From an uncultured Bacteroidales bacterium (lineage in GTDB: Bacteria; Bacteroidota; Bacteroidia; Bacteroidales; UBA932), in assembly GCA_902488725.1 (NCBI GenBank), contig CABTXO010000056.1, positions 1-8,664 of the forward strand: a stretch of 8,664 nt of DNA, in the 5' to 3' direction. Made by a program: the position numbers and the translations under genes. The notes under the pieces are model-generated. The model was not told where the DNA came from, made no database searches, and saw only the letters and a list, made by a program, of their open reading frames with translations. Below, piece after piece: positions 1 through 7,712 of the stretch. How positions within the stretch are numbered: the first letter of the stretch is position 1; the number at the start of each line of letters is the position of its first letter.

Positions 1-500
1 ATGGAGAAGCATTCTTTGACGTGGAGAAGGATGCCCGTCATCCTTTTGTCGTCAAGACGAAGGACATGGCGATCACGGTCCTGGGAACGAGGTTCACGGT
101 AACGGCTTATCCTGGACATCCCGGATCCGCATACCTTGAAGAAGGCTCCATCAAGGTCAAGGGAAAGGGTTTTCAAGAAACTTTTTTGAGCCCCGGACAG
201 GGGATTTCGTACAGTGACCGTACGAAGCAATGGACCAAGAATCTTGTCAAACCCGAGAACCACACTTCCTGGATCAAGTCGGAACTGATTTTCACGAATG
301 CTCCCCTCGGCGATATTCTGGAGAATCTCGAACATTGGTACCGGGTTTCCATCGTCTGCACGGACAGGGAATTGCTCAGGACCGACCGGCTTTCCATGAA
401 GGTCCGGGAGGAACCGATCGAAGAGATTCTGGATGCGATTTCTTCCCTTTCCGGCCTTGAATATGTTCGCAACGGAAATGTGATCGTCCTGACACATTGA
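1..500 (+). CDS. FecR-family anti-sigma factor, C-terminal part (5' end outside window)
   Basis: FecR proteins are inner-membrane anti-sigma factors whose periplasmic domain senses an outer-membrane receptor and controls an ECF sigma factor. The reading frame is open from the first bases, and the residues before the GTG at 21 (GEAFFDV) already belong to the conserved FecR core GEAxFDVxxDxxHPFVV, so the gene starts left of the window and the GTG is an internal Val. About 165 residues are visible: the second half of the FecR domain (with VLGTRFTV and the LEEGSIKV stretch), then from about residue 90 a DUF4974-like tail starting FTNAPLGDILENLEHWY. The N-terminal cytoplasmic sigma-binding part and membrane helix are not in the window. 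The stop TGA (498-500) is 10 bases before the receptor gene, so the two are almost certainly co-transcribed and functionally paired. The partner sigma gene is expected further left (inference). Confidence 0.93.
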   Translation, partial: GEAFFDVEKDARHPFVVKTKDMAITVLGTRFTVTAYPGHPGSAYLEEGSIKVKGKGFQETFLSPGQGISYSDRTKQWTKNLVKPENHTSWIKSELIFTNAPLGDILENLEHWYRVSIVCTDRELLRTDRLSMKVREEPIEEILDAISSLSGLEYVRNGNVIVLTH

Positions 501-510
501 GTCTTCCGCT

Positions 511-3500
511 ATGAAAAAAGTCGGATGTGTGCTGGCGGCCATGCTCTTGCTTGGAATCTCTTCCGTCGCGGGAACGGGACTTGCCGCCCAGGATCAAAAG
601 ATTTCAATGGCTGTCAGGAATGTCAAGCTGTCACGTGTCCTGGGCAGCATTGAAAAACAGACCGGACTGGCTTTTTTCTACAGCAATTCGGAATTGGACG
701 ATGGCATGCGTGTGACCTTTTCCTGCACGGGAATGCCCTTGAAGGAGGTCCTGGCAAACCTGCTTCCGGGTTATTCCTTCAACTATGCCAAGAAGAAAGT
801 CATTGTCAAGAAACGTCTTCCTTCATCTGCGCCCGTCCCCGTCCTGCAGGCGGAAACGGTACTGTCCGGAACCGTGTCGGATGATTTCGGAGAACCCTTG
901 GCCGGTGCATCCGTCGTCCTGGCCGATTCGGTGAATCAGTTCGGAGCGATGACGGATGCGGAAGGAAAATTCAGATTGACCCTTCCGTTCATGGCCACGG
1001 GTCGGGAACACATCACCTTTTCTTTTGTCGGTTTTGAAGATGTAAGACGGAGTCTCAAGGATGCACGAGTGTTTGATGTGGCCCTCAGAAAAGACATCTC
1101 CCGGCTATCCGAAGTCATCGTCATCGGGTATGGGATGGCCAGGAAATCGGATCTGACCGGGGCGGTCGTCAATGTCGACATGCAGGAGGTCCGGAACGTT
1201 CCTGCTTTCACGATTGACAAGGCACTCCAAGGACGCATTACCGGTGCCGATTTCTTGTCGAGGGACGGGGAACCCGGATCGACGGCCTCGATCCGCATCC
1301 GCGGCACCCGGTCCATCGCTGCTTCCAATGAGCCTCTGATCGTCGTGGACGGGATCATGGGCGCCCTCCATGACCTGAATGACATCAATCCGGAGGATAT
1401 CGCCTCGATTTCCGTGCTGAAAGACGCCTCCTCGACAGCCATTTACGGATCGCGCGGAGCCAACGGCGTGATCATCATTACCACAAGGAGGGGAACGGAG
1501 TCCATGAAACAGGAAGAAATTGTCTTCAGCACCTATTTCGGCATTTCAAAGCTGCCCGGAAAACTGGATATCATGGATGCCTCCGAGTTCGCTTCCTACC
1601 GGAACGATGTCGCCTATTTCGGCGCGGATCCAGAACATCCCCGGACAGCGGACGGGCCTGCCGTTGTCTATGAATATCCGGGATCCCTAGGGAAAGGTAC
1701 GGACTGGATCGACGAAATCATGCGGACGGGTTCTGTGCAGAATTATTCCCTGACTGCTTCGGGCGGAAGTGAGAAGGCATCCCACTATGCCTCTTTTTTA
1801 TACAATGACATCAACGGGATCGTGAAGTCAAGCGCTCTCCGGCGTTTTTCCGGCAGGATCTCCACGGACAGGCAATTCTTCAAATGGCTGAAAGTCGGGT
1901 ATACCGGAACCTATGTCTGGCGTTTCAACGATGTAACCAAGGCCTCCATCGGAGGATTGGCCTACTACAACAGTGCCATCTATCTGTCTCCGCTGATGAA
2001 GCCGCAGGACAGCATCAATCCGTATTTCTTCGGGGAAAGAATCAATTCCCCGAAGGCCTGCATCGATCTCAATACCCATTTCATTGAAAGACATTCCACA
2101 TCGCATGCCTTCTCGGTCACGGCTGCGCCTTCTCCGGATTTGGTCATCAACAGCGTATTCTCCTATTATTTTTATCAGCGCCGTGCCTTCCGGTACGAGC
2201 CCAGTACGCTTCCGGCAAGCGCTGAAAACGAAGGAGGACAAGCGCAGAAACGGGACTATGACGAGAACTCTCAATCTTCCGAAACGACCGTAGCGTACCA
2301 TCTTTGTCGGCACAACCATGCCTTGTCTTTCACGGGAGGCTTGTCCGCATATCGCTTCGCTTCCGAATCCTTGACACTCGGCGGTTCCGGCTATATGGAC
2401 GATACCGTCCTATGGAACAACATGAATGCCGTCCAGAGCAAGCAGACGTATGCGGCTTCCTCCGAGAGGGTCCTCAAGACCAAGATGTCCTGCTTTACCC
2501 GCATCGGCTATCAGTACGATTCGAAATACTATCTCACGGGAACCGTGCGGCTGGACCGGGCTTCCAACTTTGCCCGCCGGAAGGCAAGCGCGATCTTCCC
2601 GTCCCTGGCGTTCAGATGGAACATCACCGCGGAGTCGTTCGCTAAAGGGTTGAGTTTCTTGGATGCCCTCGCGTTGAGAGCCAGTCTGGGCCGGACAGGA
2701 AATGATGCCATAGAACCCTATCAGTCCCTGTCTACGCTGGGCTCAACGACAAAGGAATATCTGTTCGACGGGACACAGCCGGTGGCGGTCTTCCGAGAAC
2801 GGCTGGATTCCCCGGACCTCACTTGGGAGAAGACGACATCTTTGAATGTCGGTCTGGATGCAGCCTTTTTCAAGAACCGTATCGAAACCACGGTCGAGAT
2901 GTATTTTTCCGGCACACAGGGCTTGCTTTTGAATGTCCGTGTCCCCGCCCATACCGGCTATACCTCTGTTTTCAAGAATCTTGGTTCGACGGCCAACCGG
3001 GGTGTGGAGGTCTCCGTCAGGAGCCGGAATATTCTCCGAAAGAATTTCAGCTGGTCGACAACTGTCTGCATCTCCAGAAACATTCAGGTTGTGAAAGACA
3101 TCGGCACGCAAGACTATATTTCCGTATTTGATTCGCCCGGGAACAACCCCTACATGATGTACGGCTACATGAAGGGTTATCCCTTGAATTCGCTCTGGGG
3201 CTTCAAGAACGGTGGTACCTGGAAGAACCGGGAGGAGGTGGAACGGAACCGGATCACGAAAGCGTATGTGTCCCTTTCTACGTCCGACGGCACGCAGCGA
3301 TATTACGACATCAACCACGACGGAGTCCTCAGCCGTGCGGACATCATTTATCAGGGCAGTTCCGACCCATATCTGTATGGAGGTATCCAGAATGATTTCC
3401 GGTGGGGGAATCTGTCCTTCGGATGCCATTTCGCCTGCTCGCTGGGAGGAAAGATATACAATGTCAGCGAGCTATACATGGCCGGATCCATATTCTCGAA

Positions 3501-3858
3501 TCAGTACCGGTACATGCTCGGCGCATGGCATCCGGAGCGGAATCCGTTTTCCGACATTCCCCGGGCGGCCGGCAAGCCGGATGCCGCCCTTCCCAGCGAT
3601 TTCATGATCCATGACGCTTCCTTCCTCCGCCTGAAGAACGCCTATCTTTCCTACTCCCTGCCGATTGACAATGCGCGCTTTCCGTTCCGGGAAGTCATCT
3701 TCAGCATGAGCGGTGAAAATCTTTACCTCTGGAAGAACTACAACGGCTTTGATCCGGACGTGTCCAGCTATGGAACCTCATCAACCTTGAGACGGGTCGA
3801 TCTCGGGGCCTATCCGAAGGCCAGGACAGTCCTGTTCGGAATCCGGCTGAAGTACTAG
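511..3858 (+). CDS. SusC/RagA-family TonB-dependent outer-membrane receptor with STN signalling domain
   Basis: The 1115-residue product should import a ligand (glycan, peptide or other nutrient, not identifiable here) across the outer membrane using TonB energy. Visible in order: signal peptide (1-26, hydrophobic core AAMLLLGISSVAG), STN domain (about 30-100), carboxypeptidase-like regulatory domain (about 117-193, with LSGTV and TDAEGKF), a TonB-box-like stretch (EVIVIGYG, 201-208), plug domain (about 211-328, with IRIRGTRS, PLIVVDG and the end motif YGSRGANGVIIITT), then the barrel to a C-terminal aromatic residue (Tyr1115). An Asp-rich DINHDGVLSRAD motif lies at 933-944, as is common in this family. 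The length suits an STN-containing SusC and there is no internal stop. The STN domain plus the adjacent fecR suggests the receptor induces its own expression through anti-sigma/sigma signalling. The ATG at 511 is placed directly before the signal peptide; no clear Shine-Dalgarno is seen. No susD follows, which is atypical. Confidence 0.95.
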   Translation: MKKVGCVLAAMLLLGISSVAGTGLAAQDQKISMAVRNVKLSRVLGSIEKQTGLAFFYSNSELDDGMRVTFSCTGMPLKEVLANLLPGYSFNYAKKKVIVKKRLPSSAPVPVLQAETVLSGTVSDDFGEPLAGASVVLADSVNQFGAMTDAEGKFRLTLPFMATGREHITFSFVGFEDVRRSLKDARVFDVALRKDISRLSEVIVIGYGMARKSDLTGAVVNVDMQEVRNVPAFTIDKALQGRITGADFLSRDGEPGSTASIRIRGTRSIAASNEPLIVVDGIMGALHDLNDINPEDIASISVLKDASSTAIYGSRGANGVIIITTRRGTESMKQEEIVFSTYFGISKLPGKLDIMDASEFASYRNDVAYFGADPEHPRTADGPAVVYEYPGSLGKGTDWIDEIMRTGSVQNYSLTASGGSEKASHYASFLYNDINGIVKSSALRRFSGRISTDRQFFKWLKVGYTGTYVWRFNDVTKASIGGLAYYNSAIYLSPLMKPQDSINPYFFGERINSPKACIDLNTHFIERHSTSHAFSVTAAPSPDLVINSVFSYYFYQRRAFRYEPSTLPASAENEGGQAQKRDYDENSQSSETTVAYHLCRHNHALSFTGGLSAYRFASESLTLGGSGYMDDTVLWNNMNAVQSKQTYAASSERVLKTKMSCFTRIGYQYDSKYYLTGTVRLDRASNFARRKASAIFPSLAFRWNITAESFAKGLSFLDALALRASLGRTGNDAIEPYQSLSTLGSTTKEYLFDGTQPVAVFRERLDSPDLTWEKTTSLNVGLDAAFFKNRIETTVEMYFSGTQGLLLNVRVPAHTGYTSVFKNLGSTANRGVEVSVRSRNILRKNFSWSTTVCISRNIQVVKDIGTQDYISVFDSPGNNPYMMYGYMKGYPLNSLWGFKNGGTWKNREEVERNRITKAYVSLSTSDGTQRYYDINHDGVLSRADIIYQGSSDPYLYGGIQNDFRWGNLSFGCHFACSLGGKIYNVSELYMAGSIFSNQYRYMLGAWHPERNPFSDIPRAAGKPDAALPSDFMIHDASFLRLKNAYLSYSLPIDNARFPFREVIFSMSGENLYLWKNYNGFDPDVSSYGTSSTLRRVDLGAYPKARTVLFGIRLKY
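3822..3834. repeat. Short inverted repeat near the convergent gene ends
   Basis: CAGGAC-A-GTCCTG is a perfect six-base inverted repeat about one central base; as a hairpin it gives a 5-bp stem (CAGGA/TCCTG) with a 3-base loop. It lies inside the end of the receptor gene, about 20 bases past the rluD stop on the minus strand. No T-run follows on either strand, so it is not a standard intrinsic terminator. It could slow polymerase leaving rluD or be chance within coding sequence. Confidence 0.3.
3855..3858. other. Overlapping convergent stop codons in a CTAG palindrome
   Basis: The plus-strand receptor gene ends with TAG at 3856-3858 and the minus-strand pseudouridine synthase gene ends with TAG read from 3857 to 3855. 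Both stops lie within the four-base palindrome CTAG, so the two coding regions overlap by 4 bases and no intergenic terminator can exist. Any terminator for either unit must lie inside the other gene. Confidence 0.95.
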
Positions 3859-4919
3859 TCTTCGCGGGCTGCCGCGGTGTAGTTCCGCCACTTGTCAATC
3901 ATCGCGGCCATGTCGGCGGGAAGCGCGGAATCGAACTGAATCCATTTTCCGGCCCCGGGGTGCTCGAACCCCAGGGTCTTCGCGTGCAGCGCCTGCCGGG
4001 GGCAGACTTCGAAACAGTTCTGGATGAACTGCCGGTACTTCGCATAGATGGTCCCTTTCCGGATTTCGGATCCGCCGTAACGTCCGTCGTTGAAGATGGG
4101 ATGCCCGATGCTGCCCAGGTGGACGCGGATCTGATGGGTGCGGCCCGTTTCCAGTTTGCATTCGACCACGGTCACATAGCCGAAGCGCTCCAGCACATGG
4201 TAGTGGGTCACGGCCTGTTTCCCGATCCCGGAATCTTTCGGGAACACCTTGTATTTCAGACGGTCGGCGGGATCCCTGCCGATGTTGCCGTCCACGGTTC
4301 CCTCGTCTTCCGCGATGTTTCCCCACACCACGGCGACATAGCGCCGCTCGATGGTGTGCTCGAAGAACTGCTTCGCAAGATTCAGCTGCGCTTCATCGTT
4401 CTTGGCCACCACCAGCAGTCCGGAGGTGTCCTTGTCGATCCGGTGCACCAGGATTCCCATCCGTTCGTCCTCCGCGTCCGGTTCCTGGGACAGGCCCAGG
4501 TGGAAGGCCAGGGCGTTGATGAGGGTGCCGTTGTAGTTGCCATGTCCGGGGTGGACCACCATGCCGGCGGGTTTGTTCACGACCAGCAAATCGTCGTCTT
4601 CGAAGACGATGTCGAGGGGGATGTCTTCCGGCAGGATTTCCAGCCCGCGTCGGCGGTAGGGCATCACGAATTTGATGACGTCCCTCGGCCGGACGATCAG
4701 GTTGGCTTTCGCGGGTTTGTCGTTCACCAGCACGTAGCCTGCGCGGATCGCGCACTGCACCCGGTGCCGGGACGTGTCTTCCAGATGCGTGGCCATGAAT
4801 TTGTCCACGCGCATCGGCTCCTGGCCCGGGTCCACGTTCAAGCGGAAATGCTCGAACATGCCCTGCTCTTCGTCGTCGATGTCCGTTTCGGGATCGTTAT
4901 GGAGCCTGTCTTCGTCCAT
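3855..4919 (-). CDS. rluD: RluD-like 23S rRNA pseudouridine synthase (RluA family)
   Basis: This 354-residue enzyme converts specific uridines in large-subunit rRNA to pseudouridine. It has an acidic N-terminal extension (about 1-24), an S4 RNA-binding domain (about 36-85, with MRVDKFMATHLEDTSR), then the catalytic domain. The catalytic motif is HRIDKDTSG at 159-167, with Asp162 as the expected nucleophile; supporting motifs are VVNKPAGMVVHPGHGN (113-128), ETGRTHQIRVHLGSIGHP and CPRQALHAKTLGFEHP. The length is normal. The frame stays open upstream to 5684, but that part is a shadow of the PASTA gene. I chose the ATG at 4917-4919 because it starts 5 bases after the PASTA stop and keeps the acidic leader I recall from Bacteroidales homologues; Met21 (4859) is the alternative. 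No strong Shine-Dalgarno is visible. It is the last gene of the minus-strand run. RluD specificity is by similarity; another RluA-family target is possible. Confidence 0.92.
   Translation of the reverse strand: MDEDRLHNDPETDIDDEEQGMFEHFRLNVDPGQEPMRVDKFMATHLEDTSRHRVQCAIRAGYVLVNDKPAKANLIVRPRDVIKFVMPYRRRGLEILPEDIPLDIVFEDDDLLVVNKPAGMVVHPGHGNYNGTLINALAFHLGLSQEPDAEDERMGILVHRIDKDTSGLLVVAKNDEAQLNLAKQFFEHTIERRYVAVVWGNIAEDEGTVDGNIGRDPADRLKYKVFPKDSGIGKQAVTHYHVLERFGYVTVVECKLETGRTHQIRVHLGSIGHPIFNDGRYGGSEIRKGTIYAKYRQFIQNCFEVCPRQALHAKTLGFEHPGAGKWIQFDSALPADMAAMIDKWRNYTAAARED
3863..3876. repeat. GC-rich hairpin just past the receptor stop codon
   Basis: CGCGG-GCTG-CCGCG forms a perfect 5-bp all-GC stem with a 4-base loop, starting 4 bases after the receptor stop and lying inside the last codons of rluD. 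Its position suits a 3'-end structure for the receptor transcript. No T-run follows on the plus strand, so an intrinsic terminator is not supported, and GC-rich coding sequence can form such stems by chance. Confidence 0.3.
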
Positions 4920-4924
4920 CGGGG

Positions 4925-5728
4925 CTATTCGGCCGTCCCGACTTCGGATTCCGGCCGCAGGTAGAGACTGACGTCGGAACCCATGAGGATGGGCGCCTTC
5001 GAGCCGCCCGGGGTCTGCTTGTACACTACGGCGTTCAGGGAATCTGAATAGGACTTGACGCTCCTGTCGAATTGAATCTGGCGGATGTTGAGGGAATTGT
5101 CCTGGATGGCGTCGACCGCGCGCAGGTACTTCATCCCCTTGACGTCCGGGATGAAGGTCTGGTTGTCGTCTTCGCTCAGCCCGACCACGAGGTCGATTTC
5201 GGAGCCCGTTTCGATCTGGCGTCCGGCGCGGATCTCCCGGTTGTGGAACAGCTGGCGGAGCACATTGTTGGTCGCCATGTCGTCCACGTAGATCAGTTTC
5301 CCCAGGAAGAGCCCCTTGGACAGGAGCTCGGCCTTGGCCTGGCGCATGGAGTAGCCCACCAGGTTGGGCATGCCCACTTTCTTGGCGCTCATCGCATTGA
5401 CGGTCAGCAGGATCCTCCGGCCACGCTTCACCATGCTGCCCGCTTTCGGGATCTGGCTGTACACGGCTCCCCGCTCCATCCGGCGGACGAAGATGGAGTC
5501 CGAGACCTCGGCGCGGATGCCTGCGTTTGCCGCCGCCCGGCGGGCTTCCGCCACCGTTAGGCTGCTGAAGTCGGGCACTTCGATCTCCCGGTTGTGTTTC
5601 GTGATGACATTCAGCAGCAGGGCCGCGGCAACCGCCAGCAGCAGAAAGAAGAGCAGTGCGCCGAGGATGTTTTTCACCGCCCAATGTTGGAAGAAGCCCT
5701 TTTTCTCAGGCACCGTATTTTCGTCCAT
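4925..5728 (-). CDS. Membrane-anchored triple-PASTA-domain protein without kinase domain
   Basis: The 267-residue product has a short charged N-terminus (1-19), one strong transmembrane helix (about 20-42, rich in Leu and Ala) and three PASTA-like repeats outside the cytoplasm at about 48-112, 117-184 and 191-258. Each begins with a PDF, PNLVG or PDVKG-type turn and has the PASTA pattern of a helix (EARRAAANAG, QAKAELLSKG, RAVDAIQD) followed by a QIPKAGS-, IETGSEI- or QTPGGSK-type turn. PASTA domains elsewhere bind muropeptides or act as spacers in Ser/Thr kinases and penicillin-binding proteins. Here there is neither a kinase nor a transpeptidase domain, so a periplasmic peptidoglycan-linked or scaffold role is inference. 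The start ATG is 3 bases after the transporter stop, with a weak AGGA next to it. The stop is 5 bases before rluD. PASTA next to rluD is, from memory, a recurring pair in Bacteroidales. Confidence 0.85.
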   Translation of the reverse strand: MDENTVPEKKGFFQHWAVKNILGALLFFLLLAVAAALLLNVITKHNREIEVPDFSSLTVAEARRAAANAGIRAEVSDSIFVRRMERGAVYSQIPKAGSMVKRGRRILLTVNAMSAKKVGMPNLVGYSMRQAKAELLSKGLFLGKLIYVDDMATNNVLRQLFHNREIRAGRQIETGSEIDLVVGLSEDDNQTFIPDVKGMKYLRAVDAIQDNSLNIRQIQFDRSVKSYSDSLNAVVYKQTPGGSKAPILMGSDVSLYLRPESEVGTAE

Positions 5729-5731
5729 ATC

Positions 5732-6367
5732 CTAATTTTTGAATACAAGTTCGAACAAACCGTCTACGGAAAGCGCCAGCCCGATGATCATCAGCACGAT
5801 GCCCGCGACCCGGTTCAGCCACATGATCGTCGACATCCGGAAGGCCCGTCTCCACCGCCCGAAGGCCATGGAGAACAGGTACCAGTAGAACATCGAGCCC
5901 AGCGCCACGGCCAGCAGAATCGGGAACACGTCCACGTCCTGGGTGCTCACGTCCACGTTGAAGAAGGCGAACAGTGCGAACATCACGAAGATCGCCCCCG
6001 GATTCGACAGGGTCATGACCACGGCCTGCAGGTAGTCCTTGATCGAGGGGCCGCGCTCGGAATCCCCGGGCTTCATTTTCCGGAACGGGTCCTTGAAGGT
6101 CATCGAGAAACCGACGCCGGCGACGATCAGACCGCCGACGAGGAAGATCCAGAGCTGGTGCGCGTCGATGAATTCCTGGGCGATCGCCAGCGCGAAGATC
6201 GAAATCGCCGCGTAGGCCGTGTCCATGGTCGTGGCGCCCAGGCCGGTCACGAAGCCTGCCCGGTGGCCGTAACTCAGGGATTTCTGCAGTACGAGGATCG
6301 CGATCGGACCAAGGGGGACCGATGCACAAATACCGATGATGAAAGCCTTCAGAATCTGCAACAGCAT
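5732..6367 (-). CDS. LysE/RhtB-family transporter (predicted amino-acid or metabolite exporter)
   Basis: The 211-residue protein is almost entirely hydrophobic with about six predicted membrane spans (about 5-27, 38-62, 71-90, 112-137, 147-170 and 182-204). It carries LysE-superfamily hallmarks: PLGPIAILV in the first helix (18-26), a Gly-rich GFVTGLGATTMDTAYA segment (38-53) and a SNPGAI motif (121-126) matching the conserved Asn-Pro of RhtB/LysE exporters. The length is normal. Family members export amino acids such as lysine, arginine, threonine or homoserine, but the substrate cannot be read here. The ATG at 6365-6367 directly precedes the first helix. It follows der after a 31-base gap, the largest in this run, with no Shine-Dalgarno and a possible promoter -7 element just upstream. 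Its neighbours give no clear metabolic clue. Confidence 0.88.
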   Translation of the reverse strand: MLLQILKAFIIGICASVPLGPIAILVLQKSLSYGHRAGFVTGLGATTMDTAYAAISIFALAIAQEFIDAHQLWIFLVGGLIVAGVGFSMTFKDPFRKMKPGDSERGPSIKDYLQAVVMTLSNPGAIFVMFALFAFFNVDVSTQDVDVFPILLAVALGSMFYWYLFSMAFGRWRRAFRMSTIMWLNRVAGIVLMIIGLALSVDGLFELVFKN

Positions 6368-6371
6368 GCTG

Positions 6372-6379
6372 CAAAACTA
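6372..6379 (-). promoter_or_regulatory. Possible Bacteroidota -7 promoter element before the transporter gene
   Basis: Read on the minus strand the site is TAGTTTTG, an exact fit to the Bacteroides -7 consensus TAnnTTTG, in the 31-base gap between der and the transporter. It ends 4 bases before the ATG, so transcription from it would give a transcript with almost no leader. No TTTG is seen at the expected -33 spacing, which falls in the end of der. The motif is short and could be chance. Confidence 0.3.
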
Positions 6380-6398
6380 CGAATTATTTGTGAATATG

Positions 6399-7709
6399 CT
6401 ATTTCGCGCGCATGAAGATCTGGACCGGGCAGCCGGCGAGATCGAAATGCTCCCGGAGCTTGTTCTCCAGGAAACGCTTGTAGGGATCCTTCACGTACTG
6501 CGGCAGGTTGCAGAAAAAGGCGAAGGCCGGGAACTTCGTGGGCAGCTGGGTGACGTACTTCACGCGCACATATTTCCCCTTCCATGCCGGCGGGGGACAG
6601 TTCTCGATCTCAGGCAGCAGGGCCTCGTTCAGCCGGGCCGTCGGAATCTTCCGGGAATAGTTCGCATAGACCTGGGCGGCGGCGTCCAGCACATCCAGGA
6701 TCCGCTGCATCTTCACCACGGAGCTGAAGATGATGGGGATGTCGCTGAAGGGAGCGATCCGCTTGCGCATCGTGGTTTCATATTCCTTGAGCGTGTTGCT
6801 GTCCTTCATGAAGAGGTCCCACTTGTTCACGACCAGCACGCAGCCCTTCCGGTTGCGCACGATCAGGTTGAAGATGCTCATGTCCTGGGCCTCCATGCCG
6901 GCGGTCGCATCGATCATGAGGATGCAGACGTCGGCCCGTTCGATGGCCCGGATGGAGCGCATGACGGAGTAGAATTCCAGGTCTTCGTTGACCTTGGCCT
7001 TCTTGCGCATGCCGGCGGTGTCCACCAGCATGAACTCGTGGCCGAATTTGTTGTAGTATGTCGAGATGGAGTCCCGGGTCGTGCCCGCGACGGGGGTCAC
7101 GATGTTCCGCTCTTCGCCCAGCAGGGCGTTGGTCAGGGAGGACTTGCCGACGTTCGGACGGCCGACGATGGCGATGCGGGGCAGGTCTGGCCGGTCATCG
7201 TCCTGTGTCGCGGAATCGGTCGGAAGCCGTTTCACGATTTCGTCCAGCAGGTCTCCCGTGCCGCTTCCGTTGGCGGAGGAGATGCTCCAGATCTCGCCCA
7301 GTCCGAGCGAATAGAACTGGTAGGCGTCGAACTGCTTCTCGCCCGAATCCACCTTGTTCACCGCCAGCACGACCGGCTTCCCGCTCCTGCGCAGGATGTC
7401 GGCGATCTCGGCGTCGTAGTCGGTGATCCCGGCCGCCGCCTCCACCATGAAGAGCACGACATCCGCCTCCTCGATGGCGATCACGACCTGCTTCCGGATG
7501 GCTTCTTCGAACACATCGTCGGAATTGGTCGTCCAGCCGCCCGTGTCGACGACGGAGAATTCCGTTCCGCACCACTCGCATTTGCCGTAGTGGCGGTCCC
7601 GGGTCACGCCCGCAGTCTCATCGACGATGGCTTGCCGCATGCCGACAAGGCGGTTGAACAGAGTGGATTTGCCGACGTTCGGTCGTCCTACGATTGCTAC
7701 GAGTGCCAT
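6399..7709 (-). CDS. der: Ribosome-assembly GTPase Der (EngA)
   Basis: Der is an essential double-GTPase that helps assemble the 50S ribosomal subunit. The 436-residue product has both G domains intact. First domain: P-loop GRPNVGKS (8-15), G2 region TAGVTRDR (32-39), DTGG (55-58), NKVD (118-121) and SSAN (144-147). Second domain: GRPNVGKS (183-190), AGTTRD (208-213), DTAG (230-233), NKWD (295-298) and SSVV (329-332). A C-terminal KH-like domain follows (about 350-436, with NCPPP and KYVTQ), ending in a basic tail. A short acidic linker, [11 protein letters not shown], joins the G domains at 165-175. Length and order are normal. The ATG at 7707-7709 directly precedes the first beta strand and lies 3 bases after the stop of the small cysteine-rich gene, so translational coupling is likely. 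This is one of the most secure calls in the window. Confidence 0.98.
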   Translation of the reverse strand: MALVAIVGRPNVGKSTLFNRLVGMRQAIVDETAGVTRDRHYGKCEWCGTEFSVVDTGGWTTNSDDVFEEAIRKQVVIAIEEADVVLFMVEAAAGITDYDAEIADILRRSGKPVVLAVNKVDSGEKQFDAYQFYSLGLGEIWSISSANGSGTGDLLDEIVKRLPTDSATQDDDRPDLPRIAIVGRPNVGKSSLTNALLGEERNIVTPVAGTTRDSISTYYNKFGHEFMLVDTAGMRKKAKVNEDLEFYSVMRSIRAIERADVCILMIDATAGMEAQDMSIFNLIVRNRKGCVLVVNKWDLFMKDSNTLKEYETTMRKRIAPFSDIPIIFSSVVKMQRILDVLDAAAQVYANYSRKIPTARLNEALLPEIENCPPPAWKGKYVRVKYVTQLPTKFPAFAFFCNLPQYVKDPYKRFLENKLREHFDLAGCPVQIFMRAK

Positions 7710-7712
7710 ATC

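Noticed and set aside
21..23. GTG as a start codon for the FecR-like gene
   Set aside because: Conserved FecR residues (GEAFFDV) are encoded in frame before and through it, so it is an internal Val codon of a gene cut by the window edge.
2743..3429. Minus-strand open frame of 228 codons within the receptor gene
   Set aside because: It is fully inside the intact SusC-like gene, has no recognised domain or gene context, and the opposite frame encodes conserved barrel sequence.
3822..3876. A bidirectional intrinsic terminator between the convergent genes
   Set aside because: Two short stems exist here, but neither is followed by a T-run on either strand and both lie in coding sequence, so I list them only as inverted repeats.
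3960..4964. Plus-strand open frame of 334 codons opposite rluD
   Set aside because: It is antisense to a clear RluD with all catalytic motifs, shows no known domain and has the same artefactual His/Asp/Val-rich composition.
4920..5684. Upstream extension of the rluD frame giving a 609-residue protein
   Set aside because: The extra part overlaps the PASTA gene in another frame and reads as low-complexity Arg/Gly/Pro-rich sequence. RluD homologues begin near the S4 domain, so the ATG at 4917-4919 is preferred.
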